Origin: Sitta carolinensis
Taxonomy: Eukaryota > Chordata > Aves > Passeriformes > Sittidae
NCBI GenBank assembly: GCA_032173965.1
Contig: JAVUNC010000006.1
Span: 31,901,870-31,965,869 of the forward strand
Length of the DNA: 64,000 bases
Direction: 5' to 3'
Made by a program: the position numbers and the translations under genes. Each line of letters opens with the position of its first letter. Positions within the stretch are counted from its first letter, which is position 1. This document shows, piece after piece, positions 14,793 to 27,200 of this stretch. Under the pieces are notes generated by a model. The model did no database searches. It was not told where the DNA came from and worked only from the letters and a program-made list of their open reading frames with translations.

Positions 14793-17726
14793 CTGGGGAA
14801 TGTGTTTGGGCTTCCTCATCACTCCTTAGTGAGTGACATCAATTATCCAGCTGCCTGGCTCCAAGGAAAGGAGAAGCTACAGTGCTCCAAGTCAAGCTGT
14901 GTTGACAGCTCAAGAGGCAACATATTTCACAGGACCATAACTGTGAAACATCCACCACTCTGCCACTGCTCCATTCCCCTCTGTATCTTCTCTGAACTTA
15001 ATGATGAATTAGTCCCCTTTTTCACTGGTTTCATTTAAACCTTTGTTAACCTCCCAGAAGAGAGAAGCGGTTATAGTGGATGAAGCCAGAACACAACAGC
15101 CAAAAAATACAGGGTGACATACATTGTCACTATCAAAATAGATTAGCGCTTGAACCAGCTCTGGTCACTGCAATTTAGGGATCAATACACCTGACACATA
15201 TTCCACACAGACCCTCACATCCTTGTACCTGTATCCTAAAACTAACTTTTCTCCCGACAGATAAGCTGTACAGTTAGTGTGCAGTTTAACTATGAGGCAG
15301 GAAATGCCTGCACTTGCTTACACCCAGCTTGCCATGTCACCCTGTCAAGTCAATTACTTAAATTAAAGTTTTGTCTGGTCCTTCTTGACAACACAGCCTC
15401 TAACGATGAAAATATGTATGACGATGATCTGGATACAGGAGATGGAACTCATTGTTTTCCAACACTCCTGCCATTACTATCAGTTTTGCATGAAAGTAGG
15501 GCATTTTCTTTGGGAAAAGCAACACAAAAGTGTCACTTGGTTTCATTAGCAGAATAGTGGCCCTTTGCTGTTCCCACTCTCATGCTTTTCTTCATGGTTG
15601 AAGAGTTTAGTCCAGTGCTCTGGGAGAGAGATGCAAACATTGCTAATTGCACTAAGATTAATATTCTAGGAAATTTAAGCAAAGCACTCCACTGGCAAAT
15701 TCATTAGGCAGCAGAATAATCCCACTGGGCAAGTACCATCGTGTCAAACTGGTTTTAGTCATGGTGGAAATGTTTTGCTCTTTATGCAAAAATGCTTGCA
15801 GGATCTGGCCTAAGTAGACAGCCTGCAGGAACAATGAAGAAAGGTCTATGAGTAACTGATGCAATTACAAAGGCAACAGAATATCAGAAAATGGTTGGGG
15901 CGAGTACATTACATTAAGCAATATTTTCACAGATCCTAAATGTTTACACACCAGACCTTGTCCTGCTCAATTCTTCATTGGAAAGTTCTCTGCAGCTTTC
16001 CAATAGCTTCCTTTCTGCTCAGGAAGAATAAGGAGGGGTGCAAAAACCAAAAAGGTACACCATTTATGCAGCTCCCCTGATTTTCATTGTCCTGTGGCTA
16101 TGAAGGAATTCATAGCTATTTTAGGAAATGAAAATAATAATTTATAGAAAAATCCTAAGACTACAGTTATTTTATTAGACAGAATTTGCTTTTTTCCCCT
16201 CTGATCTTCCAGACCTGGGCTTCTCAAACTTTTTCCCAGTATAGGTCTTGTCGGTCCTCAACCATCTTCACAAAATCCTGCCTCCAAATAGGGAAACAAC
16301 AACACACACAGAAGCTCATAATTGTTTTTCTCAGCCTCAAAATAACCTAATTTATTGTCTGTTTACTCTGTTTGCTAGCTCTGTTTGCATCTTTCCTAGC
16401 TTTAAACGACAGTTCATAGAGAGGGAGAAATATACACAGTGACTGCTGAGTGGTTATAAATACTGATTTGGGGCATGCTGCTTTGATTCAAGTAACTGTC
16501 CACCAACCCTGCAGGAAAATGGGTTTAAAGAGAAAAGATGAACATCCAAACCTCTCTATACATTCAGCAGCTCTTAGCCCAGCCTCAAGCTCAGTGGCAG
16601 GCAAGTGTCAAAAATAGTCTCTGTGCCTGCAGACAAGGCTTTCTGGAATTAGGGTAGTAGCTATATGAGACAGAAAACCTAGACAGTACATGCAGACATA
16701 GAAGAAGAATTTTTGTCTGCTGCTCTTTAAGTGCATACATTTTACGTATTGTTGCTTAATTTTTATGGGGTGAAGGAATATTTCCAACAGTGGTAATTTG
16801 TTTTTCTTTTCTCAAAATTTTGCAATCTCTCAAGCAAGGAAGGCTACAGATTGTCTTGAAAAGATACAGCTCTTAAAAATTAACTGCCCGTGGAAAAAAT
16901 GCAGCAACAATGTTGCCTCTCAGCAGAACAAATCCAAAGGATAATCAGAGTCATTACCAAAAGCCAGCTATAAAAAAATCACTTCCAAGACCCTCACCAG
17001 AACTCAGAGATATATTAATACTGAGATATAAGCACTTGCACATCTGACATATTACTTTTCTTGTGCTGTTTCTATCCCAGGACATAGCTGACTCTTGAAT
17101 TTACTCCTGCATAAGCAGAGAAGTGCCCAACCTTTCTTTCAATTTTATTTCTCTCATAGACATATTCACTATTAATTAGGCTTCACAATTTCCCCATCAT
17201 TCTTTCAGTACATTAATAACCTTATGAAAGTACACAGCTGCTATAAGAAATCTGGATTGCAGTCCAATGAGATGGAAAGTGTGGTGTTAGGCTTTTGTGT
17301 CCTGGAAGGGACATGTATATAAAACACTGCAATCTAGTACCCCTAGACAGAAATGGGAACTTGTGCTGGTACTCTGTTAATCATTTTCTCTTCTGAAATT
17401 CACAGGGTCTGCTGAGCAGCAATAGCTGTGCCTCCTCCCAAACAGCAGGCAGGTTCAGCATCACTTTTTTGATTACAAGCTCCAGTTATTGATACTGGAA
17501 GACAAGTAATAGACAGCCTGCATCTGCCTCTCATGGCTGTGAGACTCATGATTTTGAATACAGCCCAGGAGACTACAGCCATGCTGAAGAGTCACACATG
17601 ATGAACTTGGACTTCATCAGAACTGAGCCAATGCAAACCACTTGGTCCATCTAGGAAATTAAGATGTTCAGAAAACATGACCTGGAACAATTCCATATAA
17701 TGCTATACCACAGTAAAAAATGAACC

Positions 17727-17727
<1 letters not shown>

Positions 17728-17767
<40 letters not shown>
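17728..17767 (+). repeat. 40-nt poly(A) homopolymer (poly(T) in the gene's sense strand)
   Basis: Forty consecutive A residues lie about 375 bp beyond the stop codon of the minus-strand gene. If the 3' UTR extends this far, they form a U40 tract in the mRNA. No target-site duplication or upstream retrocopy is visible, so this looks like a simple repeat and not the tail of a retroposed transcript. The length may be imprecise in the assembly. Confidence 0.9.
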
Positions 17768-17770
<3 letters not shown>

Positions 17771-17870
17771 GACAAACTGCAGAAGAGCTGCTATAAAAAT
17801 CTACAGTAGAAAATAAGCACTTTCTATATAAATATCTCTCCGTATTTACTATACCCAAGTTGAGTTCTCT

Positions 17871-17876
17871 TTTATT
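17871..17876 (-). terminator. Nearest canonical AATAAA downstream of the C14orf132-like stop
   Basis: The plus strand reads TTTATT, which is AATAAA in the gene's orientation, about 265 nt after the stop codon. It is the first canonical poly(A) signal on that strand. Others follow near 17147, 16341 and 16171. Which one is used cannot be told from sequence, and orthologs are recalled to have much longer 3' UTRs, so this may be only a proximal or unused site. Confidence 0.35.
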
Positions 17877-18030
17877 ACATTTCTATATAAAACTGGTATT
17901 GGCTTTGTTCTCAAATTAAGCTCTCACCTCTACACAATTTGCATCCAAACTTTCTGCCATCAAGACTTAAGATGATTAACTTGCATTTCATTTCCATGAC
18001 TGTGGCAGCACTTAATAAACAAAGTCTCTA

Positions 18031-18087
18031 CTTATATATATTTATATAGATATACATTTATATATACACACATACATACATACACAT
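18031..18087. repeat. AT/CATA microsatellite
   Basis: Alternating TATA runs grade into CATA and CACA units. It sits about 55 nt beyond the stop codon of the minus-strand gene, so it should be transcribed as the first part of the 3' UTR. Confidence 0.85.
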
Positions 18088-18140
18088 GACTAATACTGTT
18101 GAAGATTTCCTTTCTTCCAGTGTTTGTAGTGACAGTCATC

Positions 18141-18392
<252 letters not shown>

Positions 18393-18740
18393 TGAAAGTT
18401 AGTATCTGCTTCTGCATTGTCTCAGAGTCATTATTAAAGACTAACCATTAGCTAACTTGCAAAATTACTGAGATTTCATGTACGTAGTGCTAACCTGTCA
18501 GGAATATCACAGACTGTAATATTTCTCCCTTTTCTGTTGGAATCAATATTATTGAAGAAAACCTACATATAATACATGCTATATACAGAAGAGCTAGCAC
18601 GTAGGCTTCAAGTCAGCCTAAGTAATCATATGCATTTAGAAGATATACCCATATACACAAAGCACCAGAACTTGAGTTGATAGCAACAGGATTGTTTTGT
18701 GACTACCAGCAAAGGTATCATGTCACTGCAAGACATTGCA

Positions 18741-19026
18741 TGTCGTCCCTGAAAATAAGCCTTCTGATCTGTTTCAGTATAATGGAGTCAGTTCTCATGA
18801 ATTGTAAAATAAAAAAAGATCATGCTTGCATTCCTTTGTAAAAAGATATCACCTGATAGACTTTTCAAGTGACCAGTGGAGATGGAGAAGTAGTAACTTC
18901 TCTGTCCAATCTCTGGTCATGTCCAGAAGCTTATATATACAAGGTCAACAATAAACCAGAAAGTTCTTCTCTACCTAAACACCTGTTGTGTGTGTTGCTG
19001 TCTTCCCTCTGTGCGTCACAGTAACA
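18741..19026 (+). mobile_element. Solo LTR, copy 1 (286 bp), TSD attgca
   Basis: The element starts TGTCGTCCCTGAAAATAAG and ends CACAGTAACA. It is flanked by the perfect 6-bp duplication attgca (18735-18740 and 19027-19032). It contains an internal AATAAA (in aacaataaacc) about 80 bp from the 3' end, as in an LTR R/U5 junction. There is no internal retroviral sequence, so it is the product of LTR-LTR recombination. A 6-bp duplication points to a class II (ERVK/beta-like) element. It is antisense to the host gene, only 375 bp from the exon 2 acceptor, and resembles copies 2 and 3 at very roughly nine bases in ten by eye. Confidence 0.92.
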
Positions 19027-20929
19027 ATTGCACAAGCGCAGTCAGGATCAGGTGCAGAGAATTTGTTCTCCTCTTATGTATCACTCAAGCAAACTCTTGG
19101 CTTATGTAGAGAGATCATCTAAAAAGTTCTTACTGTAAAAGAGGTGGAGCGTACCCAGTGCACTAACTTCATTTGCAAAACACACCACTGCAACAATCCA
19201 GGATTTATAAATCCATACAATGGAACTCTTCAAATTGGATTTTGAAAGGCTCCATTGCAATGCAGTAAATGGCAGATTTCTGAAGTTTTCCCACACCAGA
19301 CTTCTACTGGGAAGGACAAAGTTTCTTTGGTGTTCTTAGTGGATTTCTCAGCAGTAGCAGAAAATGTTCTGGGTAAGATAACAGTTACTCAATAAACTAT
19401 GCATAAGATAAAGGAAGAAGAAATTATTTAACTTTGTCCTTTTACATGTTCCAATTGTCTTCTCAACTTCATCCTAGATCACAACACATATTCTTCAGTA
19501 TTCAAGAACTATTTTATCTCTACATAGTGGTATAAAATTACATTGTTCTGCAAATGAATGGATTCCTCATTCAAGCAAGAGAAGGATACCTACTGCAGTA
19601 CAAAGACCATTTACAACTAAAAAAGGTTCACACAAAAGCTTTTTGCTTCCATCCTTGTCCCATGCATGTTTGGGAATGCAGAGCTGTAAGAGTTTCCCCT
19701 GACCCACTGAGTGCAGGCTCCTAGTCTCATGTAAATATAGGATATTGTCTCAGAAAAAGCTGCAGAACATCTACTTCACATATCTATAAATACTCAGGAC
19801 ACACATTTCTGAATATCCTGTAAAAAACCATGAGCAGAGTGGGTATGGTAAAGCCCCAAGTCTTTGCAGTACTCTGTAACAAAACTCTGTGAGGATTGTA
19901 GTAGGTGGGTAGACCAAACACATGGATTTATTGGATTCAAAAAAACCAAACAGCGTCATATGTTTAAATCTGTCTGCCAAAATTCCATCATGGCATTGAT
20001 GATTAGTTTGATCTTGAGCAATGAGTAAAAGCTAGACATCAGTGCATCCTACCTACATTCCCCTTTCAGATTTGGTAGGAATCCAGGGCTTCAGGGAAAG
20101 ATGAAAAAAAAGTCTGGGAATATTGTCCTTAAGAAACACCCTCACTGCAACACCAGACAACTTTTTCTTCTTCTCAGTGATTTCCACACTGCTGCTGTCA
20201 TCCTCCAACCTTTAGACACAATCTCCTGTTTTACAGCCTATTAGTAAGTGCCTTTGGGGTTTTGGTATTATTTTTTACCTTTCTCAATAGGGCTCTCTTC
20301 TACTCTAACTTCAACACTGCTTCCAAAGCCACCAGGGCCTATGAATAACAGAGGAAGAAGCCTGGTCTTCATTCAGCCATATCACAAAAGGCTATTATAC
20401 CTTCAGCCCTAAACTGCCCTCACTGGGCTGAAAAAAATCATATCTTTTAGCACCCTGTCCTTCATCTCCTGCATCACATTTTGATTCTCTCAGTAATCTC
20501 TCCCTTTGGAACCAAACTACACCCATTCTGGCTCTGTGCAGCTGTGCTACAGAGGCTGCTGAAATGGACAGCATGTGAGGATAAACCAGCTCTCCTCTCT
20601 ACACTGGCTGTAATCTATAGACTACACCAAAGACTTTAAGCAGTCTGAGAATGAAGTCATTTCTTTTGCTTGCCATACGTATCGTTTTACAGAGATATAA
20701 AGACAGTCTCTTTTTCAAAGCTGACTGCTGAACAAATTTCATCTGTACTAGAAAATATCATGTCACATTCAAAATTAAACAGAGAATGATGAAAGACCAC
20801 AGTGGATATGTCATGCTACCTAATCCACATTAAATAAAATTATCTTTGATATCAAATATGATTAGACAAAAGCAGTTTACAAGAAACCAAGCAGGAAATT
20901 TCAAAAGTTATGTTTGATATGTTCTCCCT

Positions 20930-21224
20930 TGTTGTCCCTAAAAATAAACCTTCTGATTTGTTTTAGTATAGTAGAGTCAGTTCTCATGAATTGTAAGATA
21001 AACAAGAATCATGTTTGCATTCCTTTGTAAAAGATATCACCTGATGGACTTCTCAAGTGACCAGTGAAGATAGAGAGGTCGTAACTTTTCTGTCCAATCT
21101 CTGATCACTATCCAAAAACTTATATATATGAAGTCAACAATAAACTGGAGACTTCCTTTCTTCTTCTCTACCTGAACACCTGTTGTGTGTGTTACTGTGT
21201 GTTTCTAGCTGCATCACAGTAACA
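20930..21224 (+). mobile_element. Solo LTR, copy 2 (295 bp), TSD ctccct
   Basis: This is the same family as copy 1: it starts TGTTGTCCCTAAAAATAAAC and ends ATCACAGTAACA. The perfect 6-bp duplication ctccct occupies 20924-20929 and 21225-21230. The internal AATAAA is retained. Several differences from copy 3 are G-to-A and C-to-T transitions typical of methyl-CpG decay. It lies antisense to the host gene, 1.9 kb upstream of copy 1 in the gene's orientation. Confidence 0.92.
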
Positions 21225-24200
21225 CTCCCTGTGTTATCAAAAAAAAATAAAATCAAAAAATTTTGATGGCAGTCTCAACACAGTGTGGTTTAAAACACAG
21301 CAAAAGCTTCCATTTCAAAAGCCCAGCTTGATGTTTTGAATCCAATTCCACCAACCTTTTTTTATGTCTTGGGATTTGATAAGGAAAGCATTTCTCAGTT
21401 GAATCAAAATTTCTTTTTATGTAGAGATTGCCATAAAAGGCAGTTCTGACTTCAAACAGTAGTGTATTTATGCAGTGATGATGCCATGTAACAGCTACAG
21501 AGACTCTAATTAAAGAACTCTGCAGCAAATGACAGAAATACATTTACCATACCAGCAGCAAAATGCTCAGCCAGAGGTGCTTGCCTCTTTAGCAAATAAT
21601 TTTAAGGCTATCGGCATTTAGGATAGCCAATTCTGCAAGATCTTTTAAATGAACAATCATCCCAAGTACAGAGGTACACACACACATGTGCATGTGCCCA
21701 ATACAGTGGGAGGTCATAAGCACTGTTCTGGTAATTGATACCTGGGTTCTGGACCACACATTCTGTGCTCTCAACGACTTATTTGAAATGACAGGCTTCC
21801 ACCCTGTTAGTTCCCCTGGTGCTGTCACAAAGGCAGGGAGCATCCATGTAGCAGCACAGCTACACAGCATGCTGTAAATGATGTCAAATCTGAATCTCCT
21901 TGTACTGTCTAAGGCTCAAACAAACTGTCTGCACCATCTGAGGGAGCACATGGTGAAACAGTTCATATGAATCTCTGAAAGGCTTGAGGTGACCTGGTAT
22001 AAAGCACTGACATTCAGCACCTGGCACAGGCTCTTTCTGTAAGACTGACTTCCAGTTTTTCTGTTTGTAGGTCAATAGCACTTCACCAGAGATCTGGAAA
22101 TAAACCTTCCTGCCAATTTCCCATTTGCAAAAATCATCTCTTGCTAAATGTGCACTCCCCTTTTCATTGCTACAGCGGCTTCACATAAGAGCACAAGGAA
22201 TGGCCATATGGTGTCCGACAGAAAGTCCATCTCCCTTGTGTGTTAGTTCCAACAGTGGCCATAAATAGATGCTTAGGAGAGTAACAGCACAACAGGAGAA
22301 ACATGTCTGATACTACACCTTAGTAACTCACAGCCTCTGACTGTTTTCAGCTTAGGAAGTTCATAAGCCAAACACTATTGCTATGGATTTAATAACTTGC
22401 AAAGAATTTTGCTACCATGAACTTGTCCAGACCCGATCTAAGCATCTTTCTCAATCTGGCCTCTTGTTGCCACTTAACAGTCAGGATTGCCCAGTGATTA
22501 GCATCATGTAAATCATCCTTGGGAGATATGCCATCTCTCCATGGGAGAGAGGGATGATTAGTATCAATGGCAATATATCTTTTTGGTAGATTAAATTCAG
22601 TGAAATGAATCTCATCCTCAGTCTTGATGTCTTCATTCTCTCATAAGGTACAGTATCTTCCCTCTGCAGTCTTATTTGAGATTTTACATTAAAGGCTGTG
22701 AGACCTCCAGACGTGACACTAATGGGAGTTGTGAAGCGCTTGTGATTAACAGTAGGCTAAGGACAGAAACCTGCAATGCTCTCTGTGACTGCTCTATTTT
22801 TCTGCCTGTGCCTCTGCAAAGCAAATATATCCAAATTTACATCATCCAAACCCTTCACCCATGTCACTGCCATTACAGTGACCTGCAGTCTGGTTTAGCC
22901 TCAGAGGGTATTTATAGCTCAGGCAAGGCTGCCACCCTTCCCAAGAGCACTGGACAAGGAGGCCAGGACAAAGGGTTAACTGGGAAACATGACAGTGAGG
23001 GACATGACGGGAGCAGATGTCGAGGGGTAATGCCATAGCACACTGTTTGGAAATGAAACTCCTTTCCTAGTGACTGTGTCAACATTGTTAAGGAGCACTA
23101 ATAGTACATCACTTGCTAAATGGCTTCTGGGACTGGCAAAGAAAGAATTGAAATCATTAAATAGCAACAGGCAGAAAACCAAACAGCAAAATGTCAAGTG
23201 GTAATGAGGACACCCACTGTGCTGAATACCTCCCACTGGCATGCTTTGGGGTCACAAGGAGAGCAGGCTCTTGAACAGTTCTGTGATACCCTTTCTAGTT
23301 AGCAGAGAAATCCTGTTTTATAACCAAAGTTATTCACAGGAATGAAAAACAGCAGGTCAGGTACTAGTCACTGATACCATAAGTATGATAGCATTCTTAA
23401 ACAGCCTCATATAAAATCCATCCCTTAGCAACAACATCAATCCATTTCTTTGAGAATCAGGTGTCTGACATTTTTTCATAGTCAGCTAGAGAATTGTGAC
23501 ACTTGGCTGCTGCTTCCTTGTTGGGAACTCAGGTTTGGCATTGATATTTGAAAGCATAGCTGAATCTTCTAGTGAGAAACTAAAAAAGCTCAGAAGCAGC
23601 TTTAACATCTCTGCTGTATCTTTGACCTGGCATCACCAAGCATCCCTCTACGAATGGGATGCCAGGAGGTGAAATGTCACCACAGCTCAGGTGTTGTTTT
23701 GTAAAATCCATGTTGCTACTTCAGAATATCTGACTTTCCAGTGTTTGGTATTTTTTGCTAAATTTTAGATATAATATTTTTACAAGATGGTATGATTTGA
23801 ATACATAAAATGAAATTATTATTTCCTTCTGCCCTGGTAGCACGTGATCATTGCAGTGCATATTTACATCTGAAAACATACCACTGCAGTAATAAATTAA
23901 TCTAACACAGTTGCCAAAGGCAATAGCAATATATGGGTTCACAAATTCATCATAACAACATCTTAATTCTTGAGATCTTTTTAAATAAACGTTTTTTTAC
24001 TAAAAAGATACCCCATATGACCAGTATTCTCCCTACAGTTATACTCTCATGTCTCACAAAAAGATGCAGATATATACTCTCCTTATCTAAAGCATGCACT
24101 GTAAATGAAAATGTCCTATTGGCTATTATTGATTTACAGATAATATCTGGAGAACCAAGTTCTTCTGTTCACTGTTTGCCAGAATGTCACCCCACTGCCT

Positions 24201-27200
24201 ACAATGCAGACCAGGTGCACAGAAACAATCAGGACTTGTTCTGTGTTCACTGCAAGTGGATTAGTTTGAACACATTCAACCCACACACAAAATTAACCAC
24301 CACCAATCCTCTTTAATTTAATTAAATATGTTTAATTCTGAAGAGGAAGCTCCATGAAAATGTTTTATGCATTTAGCTTCAAATTTTCATTTTAATTGAT
24401 TCAGACTGCTGTTTCACCCTGAAATCACAGTCTTAGGTTGACAAGGTTAGAAAAACCAGCTGCTTATTTTCAAAATATAGTTGTCAAATTGTTTGCCCTA
24501 CCAGTAGCAATGGAAAATTTTCACTCTAACATGGAGGCGTCAGGATTTCACCTGTTATTTTAGTAGTTTTAAAACCTTTCCATTTTATCAATCTCTGCTT
24601 TTCTTCCAATCCATTATATTCCTAGGATCTGTGCATTACTTCCTTGAATGCTTTCCGATCCATGCTAGGCTAGATACAATGTCTTTGCCCTTTTAGATGA
24701 TAGCACTATTCAAAGTTGTTTCATATCAGCAGTATCTCAGACGCTACAGGTTTGAGCCTTGCTGTTGAACCACACACACTAAGAGCTGCCTTGACCAACA
24801 GATGTCTAGATACTTAGGAAGGAACAACCCAAGATGTCCCAAGATGCTGAAGCAGACACTTCACCTCTGAGTTTGCTCTTGGCTGTAGAAACTGGTTTCC
24901 CTTAACTGAGGTATTCCTCACAAGAAACTGAGGTCAGCTAGATCAGTCAGCCCTGAGCTACTGCTTTTATGAGCACAGGTCCTGTGCAGGTTGGAGCACC
25001 TCTCTGTGGAAAGATCTCCTGCTGAATCAGCTGCAAAAAGCAGTGAAGATAACTGGCATGAAGACAAGTAAAATTTTCACTCTCATATTTCTGCATAGGT
25101 AGCATCCAAGATACCCTAATGATAAATGTGCTGTGACTCCATTCCTGCAATTTACATCTGCCTAGTGCCTTGTTGAAATAGTTTTTTTTTTTAATTTCAA
25201 AGAACCCTACTGCTTTTAAACTATTATTCTTGACCAACTGCTGTTGGATTTCATCTTCCAAGTGCATAAAACTGAGAACAAACACAAGCCTTTTCAATAA
25301 AAAAGATGAGAGTAGCTGACAAATCTCAAATGGAAACAGAAAGTTTCTCATTCCACCCCTGGTCCCAAAACTTCCTCCTCTATTTCCAGCCAATGCCAGC
25401 AATGACACATGAAGGAAAAGAGCAAATTTCATCTGCATTGAACAGAAATTCAAATTTCTATGAAGAAGCCACAAGTCTAAGTTGCACATAATATATATTG
25501 TGAATCTGTATACCTTAAATTAGAGGGAATGGTGAATATAACAAAAGTGTGCAGGGAGTCATGCAGACTGTGCTTTACACTATCTGAATGTCCATGGAAC
25601 AGCTATTGAAGCAGCACTAGCTGACCTTCTATATCTAATCCAACTGATGTTAACATCCTATTGTGGATTCCACAGTGGGGGAAAAGATATCTGACCCCCA
25701 TGCTTCCAGAAGAACATGAACATAAAAGAAAAATACAAACAGAAGGACCCAGAAAGGCAAGCATTTATCAAAATGGAAAACCTCAGTGGGAGGCTGTAAA
25801 ATTAACTATCAACATTATCATCAGTAAGAGCTATTAAAATTTGTTTACAATTTCCCAAAATGGAAAAACAGAGGACACTTCACACCATGTGCAGTCATAC
25901 TGGGAAACTCAGGGAGAACAGAAATTCCTTTAGAGATAAGAGGAATCTGCAGAGTTGGAACACTTTAATACAGAACGTGATTCTGGAAGAGCTTCAAACA
26001 ATAAGCCTCTGAGTTTAAACTCTACTAATATGAGAAAGAAAGAGGTACTGATTATAGCACTTACTGCTTCCAAAATTTTTGGCATTGATGACTTCAAAGC
26101 CAAACTACTGGATTTAACTGAACTTAATTGTTTCCTGTTTTGATCCAGGCTGGCAATTTCTTTCTGATGTCAAGTTGCTCTACTACAAAAAAACACCCTG
26201 AATTAAGCAAGCAAGCAAGCAAAAGATTATCTTGGAGTGGGGGAAAGGAACAGTACCTTGGCATAATGTTTCCATGTCCCAAGGGACAGCTTTTCTCTAA
26301 GGACAGAAGGCTGTAACACTGACAGGAAGCAAGCACACGGGTGTGCAGTATCAGTGGCAGTTTCAGTTCTTATGCAGAGAATAAGTGTCTTTCTATGTAC
26401 CAGAGGGTAAAGAGGAAAATAAAGAGTAACACCAGCTGATTGTAATGGCACTTTGTATCTGTTAAGGAAAAGGCATTCCCATCATAAACAGAAAAGCCAC
26501 ATTATAGAGTGTAAGTGGAAAGCCAAAGAGCAGAACTCAAGAATGAATGTATTAGAAAATAATTGAACAAATCCTAATCCCAGTTCTCAAAGTGAGAAAG
26601 AGCTGCTCACATCCTTCCTCCACTGTATTTGCAGGCCTGTTCATCTCTGAGAAAATGATGAGGCCTCATTATCAATTTGGTGATGTGGCCAAGATTCTGA
26701 GTAGCAAAGAAAGAGACTGTCCTCCATATTCTTTTGATCTTCCTTCTGCTCCCTCTCCCTTAGCCTAACAAGATGCTTAGGCTGTATTCCAGCAGGGTGT
26801 GGGGGGATGTGTGGAGAGATGGGAATTGGCAGAAATTCACAACAAGGGAAACAATGACACAATTTCAGAAGGAGAATTACTTCGAGATGAAAAATTGTTT
26901 AAATCATTAGACCTCAGGCATGGGCAAAAGTAACAATTTTGTAAATCACTGTATCCTTCAGTATTTTGTAATCAGGATGCTTTTCAAAATCACTAAAATA
27001 ATTTTAAGGGGCAGGTGTTAGGAGCTGGAACTAGGAGGATGCAACATTTTGGACATCATCTTATTCCTCCAGAGAAAAAAATAACAGCACAGAAATTCCT
27101 TTATGTTGCATATGCTGACCACTGCTCAAATCAAAACCCAGGAGCAATAAAAAGATCTTGCACATTCCTCCAATCCCTGCTACACAGCCCATGAAAAATT

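Larger units (their letters stand above)
2169..17850. other. Long gene-poor stretch downstream of the C14orf132-like stop codon
   Basis: There are no long open frames, recognisable domains or RNA genes here. The longest frames (131 codons at 6508-6903, 114 codons at 14694-15038) lack domain character. Low-complexity patches include an A/C-rich run (2560-2625) and a G/T-rich run (about 6655-6770). Part of the high-coordinate end is likely to be the 3' UTR of the minus-strand gene. I recall that the mammalian ortholog has a 3' UTR of several kilobases, but the 3' end cannot be fixed from sequence alone. Confidence 0.55.

Noticed and set aside
24947..25489. 180-codon minus-strand frame in intron 1
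   Set aside because: The composition is irregular and there is no domain. The frame is not bounded by a convincing acceptor and donor in phase, and the C14orf132 product is complete without it.
26205..26222. Short AAGC repeat (four units)
   Set aside because: It is too short to be notable as a repeat and could be chance.
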